From positions 2,989,501 to 3,053,500 of the forward strand of contig NZ_CP125640.1 in the NCBI RefSeq assembly GCF_030053155.1: a stretch of DNA of 64,000 nt, written 5' to 3'. The DNA comes from Rhizobium sp. BT03. GTDB taxonomy: Bacteria > Pseudomonadota > Alphaproteobacteria > Rhizobiales > Rhizobiaceae. This document shows positions 29,501-37,918 of the stretch, one piece after another. The notes beneath the pieces are model-generated. The model saw only the letters and a list, made by a program, of their open reading frames with translations, ran no database searches and had not been told where the DNA came from. Every line of letters starts with the position of its first letter. Position 1 is the stretch's first letter. The translations under genes were made by a program, and so were the position numbers.

Positions 29501-32500
29501 ACCGGATGCCTTCACCGCGAGATCAGCAAGGCCGGCCCGTTTCGTGTGGCTGGTCGCAGCACTTTTCCAATCGAGATCGAAATCGGCGATCGGCGCGGAG
29601 AGGGGGCCAGTCGCCGAGAGTTTGCCGGTTATAACGCCTTCGGCGGCAAGATCGGGAACGAAACCATTGGCGATGCGGGCGGGCAGGTTGAGGATATTGG
29701 CGTTGATATCAAGCACGGGCGCTTTCGGGTCAGCGAGTACCACATTGCCGGCGGCCCTGAGGGCCAGGCCGTCACCGCCGCTGATCGTCGTGTCGAAAGC
29801 AAGCTTATTATCGGCGAATTTGCCGCCGGCGGTGATGCCGAGCGGCGCCAGCCCGGCTCCCTTGGTCTGGCCGGTCGTCGCATCCTTCCAGTCGAGCTTG
29901 AAGTCGGCGACGGGTGCGGCCGGTGTTCCGGTCACGGCAATCTTTCCGGAGATCGTGCCGCCGGCCGAAAGGTTCGGCACGAAACCGTTGGCGAGTGCTG
30001 CCGGCAGTTCGTGAATGTCGGCATCAAGCTTCAGCGTCTCGCCGGCCGATCCGGTGACGCTTACCGAGCCGGTGCCGGTTTTCAGCGTCAGCCCGGTCAG
30101 GCTGGCGGTGCCGCCAGCGATTTTGACCTGCGTCGGTGCCGCGAGTTCGACCGGGATATTGCGCGGGCTTGCCGAGAAACGATCGAGGTTGAGGTCGATC
30201 GCGCCGCCCGCCATCTCGATATTGCCGGCGGCCAGCACCGGATTGCCGTCATAGGCGGCATTGAGATCGAAGTCGGTCTGGTTCTGCTGTCTCGTAAAAC
30301 CGAGCGCAAGGCCGGCAAGCTTGTTTGCTCCCGCATTCAGTTCCTCAGCCTTAACAGTGCCGTTTGCCGCGAGAGTGGAGAGATCGCTGACCGTGACGTC
30401 GATATCCGGCTTGACGATAGCAAGCGTATCGCGGCGGATCGAAGCGCCTGATGCACGCAGCTTGAGCGCGATCTTGCCGCCATCGCTTGCGACGCCGAGC
30501 GACCCTTTGAGATCGCCCTCGGCCTTTTGTCCGCCGAGTGCCGCCAGCAGGCCGATATTGGGGAAATCGAAGGTGAGCGCACCCGTCGGCTCCAAGGCGG
30601 GCGAGAATTCCAGATTGCCGGTCAGCCGGTTGCCGCCGATATCGGCGGTCAGCGCCGGAATACGCATCCTGCCGTCCGCAGAGCTTATGTCGCCATTGAT
30701 GCTTATCGGCTGGCCGTCGATCGTGCCGGTGGCGGCCACCTTGCCTTGCGGTGCTTTGGGATCGGCAAGACCCGACAGGTCGATATTGAGATTGCCGAGC
30801 GTACGGTCGGCCATTTCAAGGCTGGGGGCCTTGAGATTGGCCGTCACCGAGATCGCCGGCAGCTCGCCGCCCACTCTCAACGCATAACCCACCCCGCCGC
30901 GGGCGCCTGTCATGAGTTTGCCGATGTCGGGCAGCCGGCCGGAAAGATCGGCATTCACCTTCGAGCCGTCGAGCGCGACGTTGCCGGCGGCCTCCAGCGT
31001 GCCGGAGCTCAAGACGAGGTTGGACAGTGCGAGTTTCGACGGGATGGTGCCGACCAGCTGGCTTTCGAGCGTGATCGGTCCGTCGAACCTGCCCGAGACC
31101 GCAGCCGGCAGGGCTGCCGGAGCGACGGCGAGCTTGACGTTGCCCGTCAGCGCCTGGTCGGCCAGCCGGTAGGAACCGTTGAGGCTGCCGTTGATATTGG
31201 CGCTTTCGACGGTGGTGCCGTTGAAGCCGATGCTGCCGGGCGTGATCTGCAGCGGCGAGGCGATCGTGACCGGGCCCTGGACGGCGCGATTGAGGTTCGG
31301 CTCCGCAAATGTCATGTCGCCGGCAACGAGGCGCAGCTGGACGCTGCCGGAACGGGCGGCGAGATTGAAGGCGTCGCTCTTTGCCGTCAGCTTGACATTG
31401 CCTATATCGGCCTGCGGCAGGGTCGCGGTGTCGAGCGAGCCGCTGACATTCAGTCGGGCCGCCTGGGCATCGCCCGTCAGCGCCAGGTTGAGACCTGATA
31501 TCAGGAAGCGCGCCTCGCCTTCGGCGAGCGGCCAGCGAAAATCGACAGGTCCCGATGTGCCGAGCAGGTTGGCGTTCAGGCTGTTGTTGCCGGCCGGATC
31601 GAGGGTGCCCGAGGCGGCGATGACGACGCTGCCGGTGGCAATATTGCCGGTCTGGATGTCGATCTTGCCGCGGTTATCGAAAGTGGTGGCAAGATCGATA
31701 TTGGTCTGGCCTGAGAAAAGCGGCCGGAATGCCGAAGGAAGCAGCGAGCTCAGGTCGCCGCCACCTTTGAGGTCGAGGTGGTGCAGCCCGTCGGCGCCGA
31801 TCTGATGCCGGGCCTCGATTGCGGCGCGCTGCTGTCCGTCGAGCGCGGCCTGCGCTTTGCCTTTCCAGTCGGATATCGGTCCCTGGCCGTCGAGATCGAT
31901 ATTGACGGCGGGGCTGTCCGGCAGGCCGAGAAAGCCTGCCAGCAGCCCACCCTTCGGTTCGGCAAGCTGCGCCTTCAGCTGCAGCCGGTTTTCAGCCGGC
32001 GCATAGGCGATGTCGGCGGCAAGCCGCGCATCGGGCACCGCGTGGCGGCTGACATTGACGATCGCTTCGCCGCCATCGCGGTTCGCCGACAGGCTGCCTT
32101 CGGCGGCGAGCGCGAAGGCGCGCCCGGCAAAGAGTTCGGACAGTTTGATGTCAGGAAGCGCGACGCGGTCGATATCGACCTTGATCGGAAGGCTGAAGCC
32201 GCCGGAACTTTCCGCTTCGGGCCGCGAGGGCAGGGTGCGCACCGGCTTGCGCAGCACGTCGATCGCTTCGATCTCGAAGCGTTTGGCATGGAAGGTTCCC
32301 GTCAGCAGCGCCAGCGGGTTCCAGTCGATGGCGATGCCGTGGATTTCCGCAAAGACGCCCCTGGTGTCGGAGATCGAGATCTCGGCGGCGCGAAGCCCGC
32401 CGGTCAAAAGACCCTGCGGTTCACGCACCGTAATCGTCATGTCGCGGTTGGACAGCGTCGAGGCTATCTTTTCGGTGACGATGCGGGCGCCAAAGGCGGT

Positions 32501-32641
32501 GAAGCCGAAGATCGCCAGTGCCAGGACGGCAAGAATCAAGGTGGCGCCCACGCCATAGGCGGTGAGCCGCAGGAACCAGTTGACGATTTTTGCCAGCATT
32601 TGCATCGGCGCGGACACTACCCCGTTTTCACGATGGTTCAC
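26504..32641 (-). CDS. tamB: TamB-like inner-membrane translocation and assembly module protein (with long tandem repeats)
   Basis: Very large AsmA/DUF490-type protein, 2045 residues (E. coli TamB is about 1260). It bridges the periplasm as a hydrophobic beta-taco groove and works with TamA in outer-membrane protein or phospholipid delivery. One N-terminal anchor helix (about residues 25-55, VGATLILAVLALAIFGFTAF). Most of the length is beta-repeat. Residues about 911-1660 are seven tandem modules of about 107 residues each. The C-terminal DUF490 domain has the FSSSPQLPQDEVLAQLIFG motif. GTG start at 32641, 18 bases after tamA; an internal ATG at 32605 is possible. Confidence 0.93.
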   Translation of the reverse strand: MNHRENGVVSAPMQMLAKIVNWFLRLTAYGVGATLILAVLALAIFGFTAFGARIVTEKIASTLSNRDMTITVREPQGLLTGGLRAAEISISDTRGVFAEIHGIAIDWNPLALLTGTFHAKRFEIEAIDVLRKPVRTLPSRPEAESSGGFSLPIKVDIDRVALPDIKLSELFAGRAFALAAEGSLSANRDGGEAIVNVSRHAVPDARLAADIAYAPAENRLQLKAQLAEPKGGLLAGFLGLPDSPAVNIDLDGQGPISDWKGKAQAALDGQQRAAIEARHQIGADGLHHLDLKGGGDLSSLLPSAFRPLFSGQTNIDLATTFDNRGKIDIQTGNIATGSVVIAASGTLDPAGNNSLNANLLGTSGPVDFRWPLAEGEARFLISGLNLALTGDAQAARLNVSGSLDTATLPQADIGNVKLTAKSDAFNLAARSGSVQLRLVAGDMTFAEPNLNRAVQGPVTIASPLQITPGSIGFNGTTVESANINGSLNGSYRLADQALTGNVKLAVAPAALPAAVSGRFDGPITLESQLVGTIPSKLALSNLVLSSGTLEAAGNVALDGSKVNADLSGRLPDIGKLMTGARGGVGYALRVGGELPAISVTANLKAPSLEMADRTLGNLNIDLSGLADPKAPQGKVAATGTIDGQPISINGDISSADGRMRIPALTADIGGNRLTGNLEFSPALEPTGALTFDFPNIGLLAALGGQKAEGDLKGSLGVASDGGKIALKLRASGASIRRDTLAIVKPDIDVTVSDLSTLAANGTVKAEELNAGANKLAGLALGFTRQQNQTDFDLNAAYDGNPVLAAGNIEMAGGAIDLNLDRFSASPRNIPVELAAPTQVKIAGGTASLTGLTLKTGTGSVSVTGSAGETLKLDADIHELPAALANGFVPNLSAGGTISGKIAVTGTPAAPVADFKLDWKDATTGQTKGAGLAPLGITAGGKFADNKLAFDTTISGGDGLALRAAGNVVLADPKAPVLDINANILNLPARIANGFVPDLAAEGVITGKLSATGPLSAPIADFDLDWKSAATSHTKRAGLADLAVKASGKFADSKLDFDTAISGADRLSLKANGNVAVTGTTVNNVKVDATLSNIPAGIANSFVADLAAEGAISGTVSAAGSLATPTANFDLAWKGAATSHTKRAGLAALGLAASGKFADNKLEFTAAASGGEGLSLKSTGNVALAGTTVENIKVDAEIARIPASLANAFVPDLAAGGTISGTLSAAGTPAAPNADFKLAWTDAATSHTRSTRLSGLALAASGHFADNRLDFDADLGGKDGLSLKAKGNVATSGTSVRNLDVKADLANLPAALANGFVPGLAAEGTVSGTASASGALPKPAVDFKLDWKNAATAQTKSSGLSGLSATASGKYANDRVDFDANLAGKDGVLAKATGGVTIAGTAIRDLSINADIPALPANIANAFVPGLGAEGTVSANAVTSGTPEKPIVDFKLDWKDAATSHTKAAGLSRLALAATGKYAGDRLDFDADLSGSGGIALKAAGNLSIAGTSIRAVDVTANATNVPAGIANGFVPGLGAEGAVTATAKAAGALSAPSVDFKVDWKNAATSQTKGAGLSPFTIGASGKLAGDRLTIDTSLAGDAGMSLKGGGSVVITGNRALDMRFNGNLPFAVLGAPLAQQGLVADGVATVNLQIGGTAAAPVINGTVSTSGAKLVDVRRNLAVNDLAATVSFNGSQAVISRLSGNLGGGGTISASGTIGIQPAGGFPADLSIKLDKAVYVDGTLVVSTVNGTLGLRGPIMNSTLSGKLRLDKTSITVPEKLPTSLREIDIRHKNAPRAVLAQLRDDGEQKPAEKSSTITLDLEIDAPSHIFARGRGIDAELGGKVTIRGTAAAPIVTGGFTMRRGRLTILNRRLDFTDKSRITFAGDLTPALDMEATSTSGSTTLTVDVAGLATDPAITFSSSPQLPQDEVLAQLIFGQSMSKLSPVQIAQLADAVSQLAGNRSTSLFEGLRNQLGVDDLDISTDSKGQTSVSVGRYLNDRTYFELQQGGAAGAKAIINLDVGRGVKLRGAAGGNGAGEAGIVYEREY
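27660..29908 (-). repeat. Seven tandem ~321-bp repeats inside tamB
   Basis: Each unit begins with a DFKLDWKxAATSxTK-type segment and contains ASGKFADxxLDFD, a DG(L/I)SLKAxGNV stretch, and IANxFVPxLAAEGxxSG. Seven units can be aligned end to end with no gaps, period about 107 codons. Nucleotide similarity is visible but uneven, so the array is old or kept by repeated duplication. Copy number probably varies between strains. Confidence 0.85.
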
Positions 32642-32659
32642 AAATCGACACCGGCCATT

Positions 32660-34588
32660 CTAGAAGGATTGGCCGATGCCGGCGTAGATTCCATAATCTG
32701 TGCCATCTTCGTACTTGTTCAGCGGCATGGCAAAATCAAGCCGCAGCGGGCCGAAAGGTGTGGCATATCGAATTCCGGCGCCGGCGCCGGCGCGGATATC
32801 GGAAAAACCGGGAAAGGTGCTGTCCGATACGGTGCCGACATCGAGGAAGGGCACGATGCCGATCGTATCGGTGATCTTGATGCGGGCCTCCAGCGAAGCC
32901 GTGACATAGGAGCGGCCGCCGGTCGGGTCGCCATTGTCGTTATAGGGCGAGATTTCCTGATAGCTGTATCCGCGCACCGAGCCGCCGCCGCCGGCAAAGA
33001 AGCGCTGCGTGGCCGGAATATTCTCGATGCCGCCGCCGCCGATCAGCACCCCGGCGGCGACCTTGCCGGCCAGCACCAGGCGATCCTCGGCGCCGAAGGG
33101 CAGATAGCCGGAGACCGAGCCCTGGAAGGCCGCATAGGGCGTGGCATTGAAGATCTCGTAGCCGGGCTTGGCCGAAAATGTCGCGCGATAGCCCTCCGTC
33201 GGATTGAACTTGTCGTCGCGGGCGTCGCGGTCATATTGCAGCGGCATGGTGAAGGTCAGATAGTCGTTGGTGCCGAAGGCGTCGTCGTCGCGCTCCCAGC
33301 TGACCTCGCCGCTCGCCGAGACGGTGTCCCGGTCGGTCAGCTCGTAGGAGAGGCCGAGCGAGGCGGTGACGAGCGTCGCATTGTAGGCATCCGGATTTTC
33401 GGTCTTGGCGACGATGCCGGCCTTCAGTGTGGCGGCGGGGAAGAAGGCGCCGGGCTTGGTGAAGAGGATGCCGGCGGAATAGTCGAGGCTGCCGACATCG
33501 GTGGTTTCGCCAAGCCGCGACACCGATCCTTCGATCCGCAGCGTTTCAGCTTCCCCGAACAGGTTGCGATGGCCCCAATAGCCCTGAACCCCGAAGCCGT
33601 CGGTGGTGGAATATTGGGCGCCGACGCCGAAATAACGCCGCTTGCCTTCGGACACCTCGATCGTCATCGGCAAGGTGCCATCCGGCGCCAGCGCATCGCC
33701 TTCGTGAATGGTGACGCTCGAAAAGACGCCGAGGGCGCGAAGCCGCTCGCCCGCCTTCTTCAGCGCCTCAGGAGAATAGGCTTCGCCCTTGTCGAGCCGG
33801 GAATAGCGCTGGATGAACCCGGGTTTGACGGTCTTTTCGCCGGTGACGCCGACATCGCCGATCGGAGCGACCGGGCCGCCTTCGGCTGCAAGCACGATAT
33901 CGACGGTGTCACTCCTGTGGTCGGCGACGACCTTGCGTTCGGTCAGCTTGGCGAAGGGCCGGCCCTCGCTCTTCAGCTGCTCGACGATCTTGTCGCCGGC
34001 CTTGATGATGACGAGCGAGCCGGCTTCGGCGCCGGGGGCCAGATCGTAATCGGCGGGGTTGTGGTTTGCGGCATCGCCGCCGAACTGGACCTCCCTGACC
34101 TTGAAGACCGGGCCGGGCGCGATGTCGACGGTGACGGGGACCGGCCCGGATCGGTCGAAGCTCGGATTGGGCGGCAGGTCGTCGATATTCTTGCCGTCGA
34201 CGGTGATCGTCACCACGCCGCCATACCGGGCCTTTTCATACAGGGTGGCGATCAGCCGTTCGCGGTCGTCGCGGGCCTTGACGACGATGCCGAGATCGCC
34301 GGACACCGGCTGCTTCTGGTCGCCCACAAGCCGGGAACTGTTCTGCAGCGCTTCTTTGAGGTCGGGATCGGCGGTGTCGGCTTTGAGGTTGACGCTATAG
34401 CGCACCGGATCGGGCACCTGCTGCGTTTCGTCCTCGTCCTTGCCGAAAATGGTGATGCCGAAAAGCTTGAAGGCGTAAGCGTCGCCGATCAGGACCGGTG
34501 AGAACGCAGCTGCCGCTGCGACCACCATCATGGTGCCTGTTCGCCGATACGCAGTACCTGTTTTCGGGCCTGTCCCTCTAATCCGCAT
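32660..34588 (-). CDS. tamA: TamA-like outer-membrane assembly factor (Omp85 family)
   Basis: Omp85-family outer-membrane protein, 642 residues, partner of TamB. Seen: N-terminal signal segment (TMMVVAAAAAFSPVLIGDAYA), POTRA-like domains in about residues 60-310, then a 16-strand barrel ending in the typical GIGQSF (C-terminal Phe). It has the barrel motifs GGGSVRGY and GPLRLDFAMPL. Transcribed with tamB, with only 18 bases between them. Confidence 0.94.
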   Translation of the reverse strand: MRIRGTGPKTGTAYRRTGTMMVVAAAAAFSPVLIGDAYAFKLFGITIFGKDEDETQQVPDPVRYSVNLKADTADPDLKEALQNSSRLVGDQKQPVSGDLGIVVKARDDRERLIATLYEKARYGGVVTITVDGKNIDDLPPNPSFDRSGPVPVTVDIAPGPVFKVREVQFGGDAANHNPADYDLAPGAEAGSLVIIKAGDKIVEQLKSEGRPFAKLTERKVVADHRSDTVDIVLAAEGGPVAPIGDVGVTGEKTVKPGFIQRYSRLDKGEAYSPEALKKAGERLRALGVFSSVTIHEGDALAPDGTLPMTIEVSEGKRRYFGVGAQYSTTDGFGVQGYWGHRNLFGEAETLRIEGSVSRLGETTDVGSLDYSAGILFTKPGAFFPAATLKAGIVAKTENPDAYNATLVTASLGLSYELTDRDTVSASGEVSWERDDDAFGTNDYLTFTMPLQYDRDARDDKFNPTEGYRATFSAKPGYEIFNATPYAAFQGSVSGYLPFGAEDRLVLAGKVAAGVLIGGGGIENIPATQRFFAGGGGSVRGYSYQEISPYNDNGDPTGGRSYVTASLEARIKITDTIGIVPFLDVGTVSDSTFPGFSDIRAGAGAGIRYATPFGPLRLDFAMPLNKYEDGTDYGIYAGIGQSF

Positions 34589-34701
34589 ACGCCGCTTTTG
34601 GTTCGGTCTACAATGAAGCTTCGTTGCCCAGCCGTGAACAGCTTAGCGGCAAAATCGCGCGGGGTGTACCATTTTAAATTGCCAGCGCGCTAATTTAGCA
34701 C

Positions 34702-34730
34702 AAAAAATCCCGGAGCTGTGTCCGGGATTT
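34702..34730. terminator. Bidirectional terminator downstream of the lipoprotein gene
   Basis: A 10-bp stem (AAATCCCGGA / TCCGGGATTT) with a 6-base loop. A run of six A on the left becomes a T run on the minus strand, about 30 bases after the lipoprotein stop. Confidence 0.85.
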
Positions 34731-34757
34731 CCTGTTTTTGCGATTTTGCAACCGCCC

Positions 34758-35015
34758 TCAGCGCGGGCAGGTGTCGATGTAGCGGCGGCCGTAGCGGTCG
34801 CGATAGTAGCACTGGCCGGGCTGTTCGGCGACGCTGCCGATGAGAGCGCCGGACACACCGCCGATCGCGGCCCCGACGGCTGCGCCGCGAACATCGCCGG
34901 TGACCGCGCCGCCGATGACGGCGCCTGAGGCAGCACCGATACCGGCTCCCTGCTGGGTCGGCGTGCAGCTTGCGACCGACAGGCCGATCAATGCGAGTAT
35001 GACAGCTTTTTTCAT
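34758..35015 (-). CDS. Glycine-zipper outer-membrane lipoprotein
   Basis: 85-residue lipoprotein. Signal peptide MKKAVILALIGLSVASC with lipobox VASC, then a glycine-zipper core (GAGIGAASGAVIGGAV, GAAVGAAIGGVSGALIG) and a short Tyr/Arg-rich tail (CYYRDRYGRRYIDTCPR) with two more Cys. The family is related to YMGG/OmpA-linked glycine-zipper proteins of the rhizobial envelope. Start chosen at the ATG with AGGAGAAAAG upstream. Exact role unknown. Confidence 0.85.
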   Translation of the reverse strand: MKKAVILALIGLSVASCTPTQQGAGIGAASGAVIGGAVTGDVRGAAVGAAIGGVSGALIGSVAEQPGQCYYRDRYGRRYIDTCPR

Positions 35016-35342
35016 CTCTTTTCTCCTGGGTTGTCGCCCGATGGGCATAGGCCGTCCCTAGTCTTTTTTTGCCACGCTAGTGCGAAAACTATGTCGGAAG
35101 AAAGGGTTGTCCACTCTTGTGCCCATTTTTTTGCAATATGGAACATTGTCGCCGCCGGACGGTTTTCGCCAATTTCACGCGTCTCTGCCGCATCGATTCG
35201 TTGATCCGCGCTTGCGTATTTTTTTATCTGGAATCATTCAAAAAACTGGGCCTTTTGCCGCAGTTGATGTTAAAGCAAAGGGTAAGCATTGACGCGCGGA
35301 CGTCCGGTCGGCAAGAACGGCCGCGCGATACTGGAGCAGATG
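35016..35342. other. Intergenic region between lipoprotein gene and hemA
   Basis: It should hold both divergent promoters. I see T-rich tracts (near 35060, 35127 and 35221) but no FNR/FixK box (TTGAT-N4-ATCAA) and no convincing gene. Confidence 0.4.
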
Positions 35343-36557
35343 ATGGATTTCGAAGCGTTTTTCAAAAACGAGCTGGACGGGCTTCACGCCGAGGGCCGTT
35401 ACCGCGTTTTTGCCGATCTCGAGCGCCACCGTGGCAATTTTCCGCGCGCAACGCGCCATACCGCCGATGGCGAAAAGGAAGTCACGGTCTGGTGCTCCAA
35501 CGACTATCTCGGCATGGGCCAGAACCCGAAGGTGATCGAGGCGATGAAAAACGCCATCGACCACTGTGGCGCGGGTGCGGGAGGCACCCGGAATATTTCT
35601 GGCACCAACCACTACCACGTCATGCTCGAGCGTGAGCTTGCCGATCTGCACGCCAAGGAATCGGCACTGATCTTCACCTCGGGCTATGTGTCCAACTGGG
35701 CAGCACTCGGCACGCTCGGCGCCAGGATCCCCGGCCTGGTCATCTTCTCCGACGCGCTGAACCATGCCTCGATGATCGAAGGCATCCGCCATGCCAAGTG
35801 CGGCAAGGTGATCTGGAAGCACAATGACGTCGCCGATCTCGAAGCCAAGCTTGCGGCCGCCGATCCCAAGGCGCCGAAGCTGATCGCCTTCGAGAGCGTC
35901 TATTCGATGGATGGCGACATCGCCCCGATCAAGGAAATCTGCGACCTCGCCGACAAATACGGCGCGATGACCTATCTCGACGAAGTGCATGCGGTTGGCA
36001 TGTACGGCCCGCGCGGCGGCGGCATTGCCGAGCGCGAGGGGTTGATGGACCGGCTGACCGTCATCGAAGGCACGCTCGGCAAGGCTTTCGGCGTGATGGG
36101 CGGCTATATCGCCGCGTCGGCCGCCCTTTGCGATTTCATCCGTTCCTTCGCCTCCGGCTTCATCTTCACCACGGCGCTGCCGCCGGCGCTTGCCGCCGGT
36201 GCGGTCGCCTCGATCCAGCACCTGAAGGTCAGCCAGTTCGAGCGCGCCCGCCATCAGGACCGGGTGCGCAAGCTTCGGATGCTGCTCGATCAGAGCGGCA
36301 TTCCGCATGTGCCCAATCCAAGCCATATCGTGCCGGTGCTGGTCGGCGATGCCGCCAAGTGCAAGTGGATCTCCGACCTGCTGCTCGACAATTGCGGCGT
36401 CTACGTCCAGCCGATCAACTATCCCACCGTGCCGAAGAAGACCGAGCGGCTGCGCATCACCCCGACGCCGCTGCATTCGGATGCCGATATCGCCCATCTG
36501 GTCGAGGCGCTCCATTCGCTCTGGTCGCGCTGCGCGCTGGCCAGGCACGTCGCCTGA
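35343..36557 (+). CDS. hemA: 5-aminolevulinate synthase
   Basis: PLP-dependent ALAS, 404 residues. It condenses glycine and succinyl-CoA to 5-aminolevulinate, the first step of heme synthesis in alphaproteobacteria. Seen: [48 protein letters not shown], the active lysine in [14 protein letters not shown] and the C-terminal [12 protein letters not shown]. Start chosen at MDFEAFF (a GGAG lies 7 bases before); ATG at 35340 would add one Met, and a TTG at 35289 is rejected. The 328 bases upstream have A/T runs but no operator I can assign. Confidence 0.97.
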   Translation: MDFEAFFKNELDGLHAEGRYRVFADLERHRGNFPRATRHTADGEKEVTVWCSNDYLGMGQNPKVIEAMKNAIDHCGAGAGGTRNISGTNHYHVMLERELADLHAKESALIFTSGYVSNWAALGTLGARIPGLVIFSDALNHASMIEGIRHAKCGKVIWKHNDVADLEAKLAAADPKAPKLIAFESVYSMDGDIAPIKEICDLADKYGAMTYLDEVHAVGMYGPRGGGIAEREGLMDRLTVIEGTLGKAFGVMGGYIAASAALCDFIRSFASGFIFTTALPPALAAGAVASIQHLKVSQFERARHQDRVRKLRMLLDQSGIPHVPNPSHIVPVLVGDAAKCKWISDLLLDNCGVYVQPINYPTVPKKTERLRITPTPLHSDADIAHLVEALHSLWSRCALARHVA

Positions 36558-36577
36558 TTTTTCGGTGACCGCGCCAT

Positions 36578-36602
36578 TCAGGACCTCCATCGGAGGTCCT
36601 GA
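36578..36602. terminator. 11-bp hairpin after hemA
   Basis: TCAGGACCTCC and GGAGGTCCTGA pair around an ATC loop, 20 bases after the hemA stop. There is no T run, so if it terminates transcription it is not a canonical intrinsic terminator. Confidence 0.5.
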
Positions 36603-36761
36603 CGGTGATCCGCCGTGCGCCTCCGCGGCCGGCCAATCTTCTTGCCCTGACTCCGCGATCATCCGCTCGGCGCCGCTCGATGCCGCCGATGCGCGTGGCT
36701 CCTTCTCTGCATTTAGGCCTTGCCGCCGACCGTCCTCCCGCTGACAACGCCTGAACTATAT

Positions 36762-36810
36762 GGGAAAACCTTTTCTCACTTGACACAGCGGTTGGTAAAA
36801 GCTTTTCTCA
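36762..36810 (+). promoter_or_regulatory. Twin LacI-type operators around a TTGACA promoter element
   Basis: Two 17-mers, GGGAAAACCTTTTCTCA (36762-36778) and GGTAAAAGCTTTTCTCA (36794-36810), differ at two positions and start 32 bp apart (three helical turns). TTGACA (36780-36785) lies between them. The position suggests autoregulation by the LacI protein encoded next, with a repressor dimer or tetramer on both sites. The -10 is weak and overlaps the second copy. Confidence 0.65.
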
Positions 36811-36833
36811 AGCCACTTCAGAAGGAGGATAGT

Positions 36834-37871
36834 CTGAACATATCGGGAGGAAAAAGAGGCAGGATCACCATCCATGAGGTGGCGGCGGCTGCCGCGGTGA
36901 GCATATCGACCGCGTCGAAGGCGCTTAACGACACCGGCCGGATGGGCGCGGAAACCCGCGAGCGGGTGAAGCGGATCGCCGGCGAAATCGGATATCGGCC
37001 GAATGCGCTGGCAAGAGGTCTTCTCAGCAAGCGCAGCTTCACCATCGGTCTCTTGACCAACGACACTTACGGCCGTTTCACCCTGCCTGTGATGGCGGGT
37101 ATCTCGGACGCGCTGGTCGACCATGGGGTTTCGGTCTTCCTCTGCGCCATCGAAGACGATCCGGCGCTCGCCCAGATCCATGTCGATGCGATGCTCGACA
37201 AGCAGGTCGACGGCATCATCGCCACGGGAAAGCGGCTGGACAGGCGCCTGCCGGTCGATCTGTCGAATTTGCATGTGCCTGTCGTCTACGCCTTCACCGA
37301 GGGGACGCAGAACAGCGTGACCTTTCGTTCGGACGACGAGCAGGGTGCGAGGCTGGCGGTGGAATGGCTCGCCAAGATCGGACGGCGGCGGATCGCCCAT
37401 ATCACCGGTCCGGAGGATTTCTTCTCGGTGCGGGAACGCGCCGGCGCCTATCACGAGGTGGCAGGTCACCGCGAGCCGGTGCTTTACGGCGTCTGGTCGG
37501 AAAGCTGGGGCCATGAGGCGGTCGAGAAGCTTTGGAAGCGGCCGGGAGAAAAGCCCGACGCGCTGTTCTGCGGCAACGACCAGATCGCCCGCGGTGCCGC
37601 CGATGCGCTGCGCGAGCGCGGCGTCAAGGTGCCGCAGGATGTCTCCGTGATCGGCTTCGACAATTGGGAGATTGTTGCGGCCCAGACGCGGCCGCCGCTG
37701 ACGACGGTAGATATGGAGTTGAAGGAGCTCGGGCGGCAGGCCGGATTGACGGTGCTGGCGCTTGCGGAAGGACGGCCCGTCGAGCCGGGAGTGAGGAAAT
37801 TGCCGTGCCGGCTGATCGTCCGGCAGTCATGCGGGGGCAAAACCTCGGATGATCAAGGGAATGAGATCTAG
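36834..37871 (+). CDS. LacI-family sugar-operon regulator
   Basis: LacI/GalR regulator, 345 residues: helix-turn-helix TIHEVAAAAAVSISTASKALNDTG and hinge helix (GYRPNALARGL), then a periplasmic-binding-like ligand domain. There is no in-frame ATG before the helix-turn-helix. The best ribosome-binding site (AGGAGGA, 36823-36829) sits 4-5 bases before a CTG (36834) and 10 before an ATA (36840). TTG codons at 36720, 36780 and 36792 lie in or upstream of the promoter/operators. So a rare start codon is likely. It probably controls the ABC/GH127 operon that begins 47 bases downstream. Confidence 0.85.
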   Translation: MNISGGKRGRITIHEVAAAAAVSISTASKALNDTGRMGAETRERVKRIAGEIGYRPNALARGLLSKRSFTIGLLTNDTYGRFTLPVMAGISDALVDHGVSVFLCAIEDDPALAQIHVDAMLDKQVDGIIATGKRLDRRLPVDLSNLHVPVVYAFTEGTQNSVTFRSDDEQGARLAVEWLAKIGRRRIAHITGPEDFFSVRERAGAYHEVAGHREPVLYGVWSESWGHEAVEKLWKRPGEKPDALFCGNDQIARGAADALRERGVKVPQDVSVIGFDNWEIVAAQTRPPLTTVDMELKELGRQAGLTVLALAEGRPVEPGVRKLPCRLIVRQSCGGKTSDDQGNEI

Positions 37872-37918
37872 GGAATGAGCAAAGGCGCAGGGAGATGCGC
37901 CATATCGGGAGGAGTGTC

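Noticed and set aside
27660..29908. Regular DNA repeats considered as a CRISPR-like or satellite array
   Set aside because: Period of about 321 bp, in frame, encoding protein modules of TamB; no spacers.
28262..34501. Two long open frames antisense to tamB and tamA (28262-30451, 31778-34501)
   Set aside because: They follow the repeats of tamB and are shadows of its codon use.
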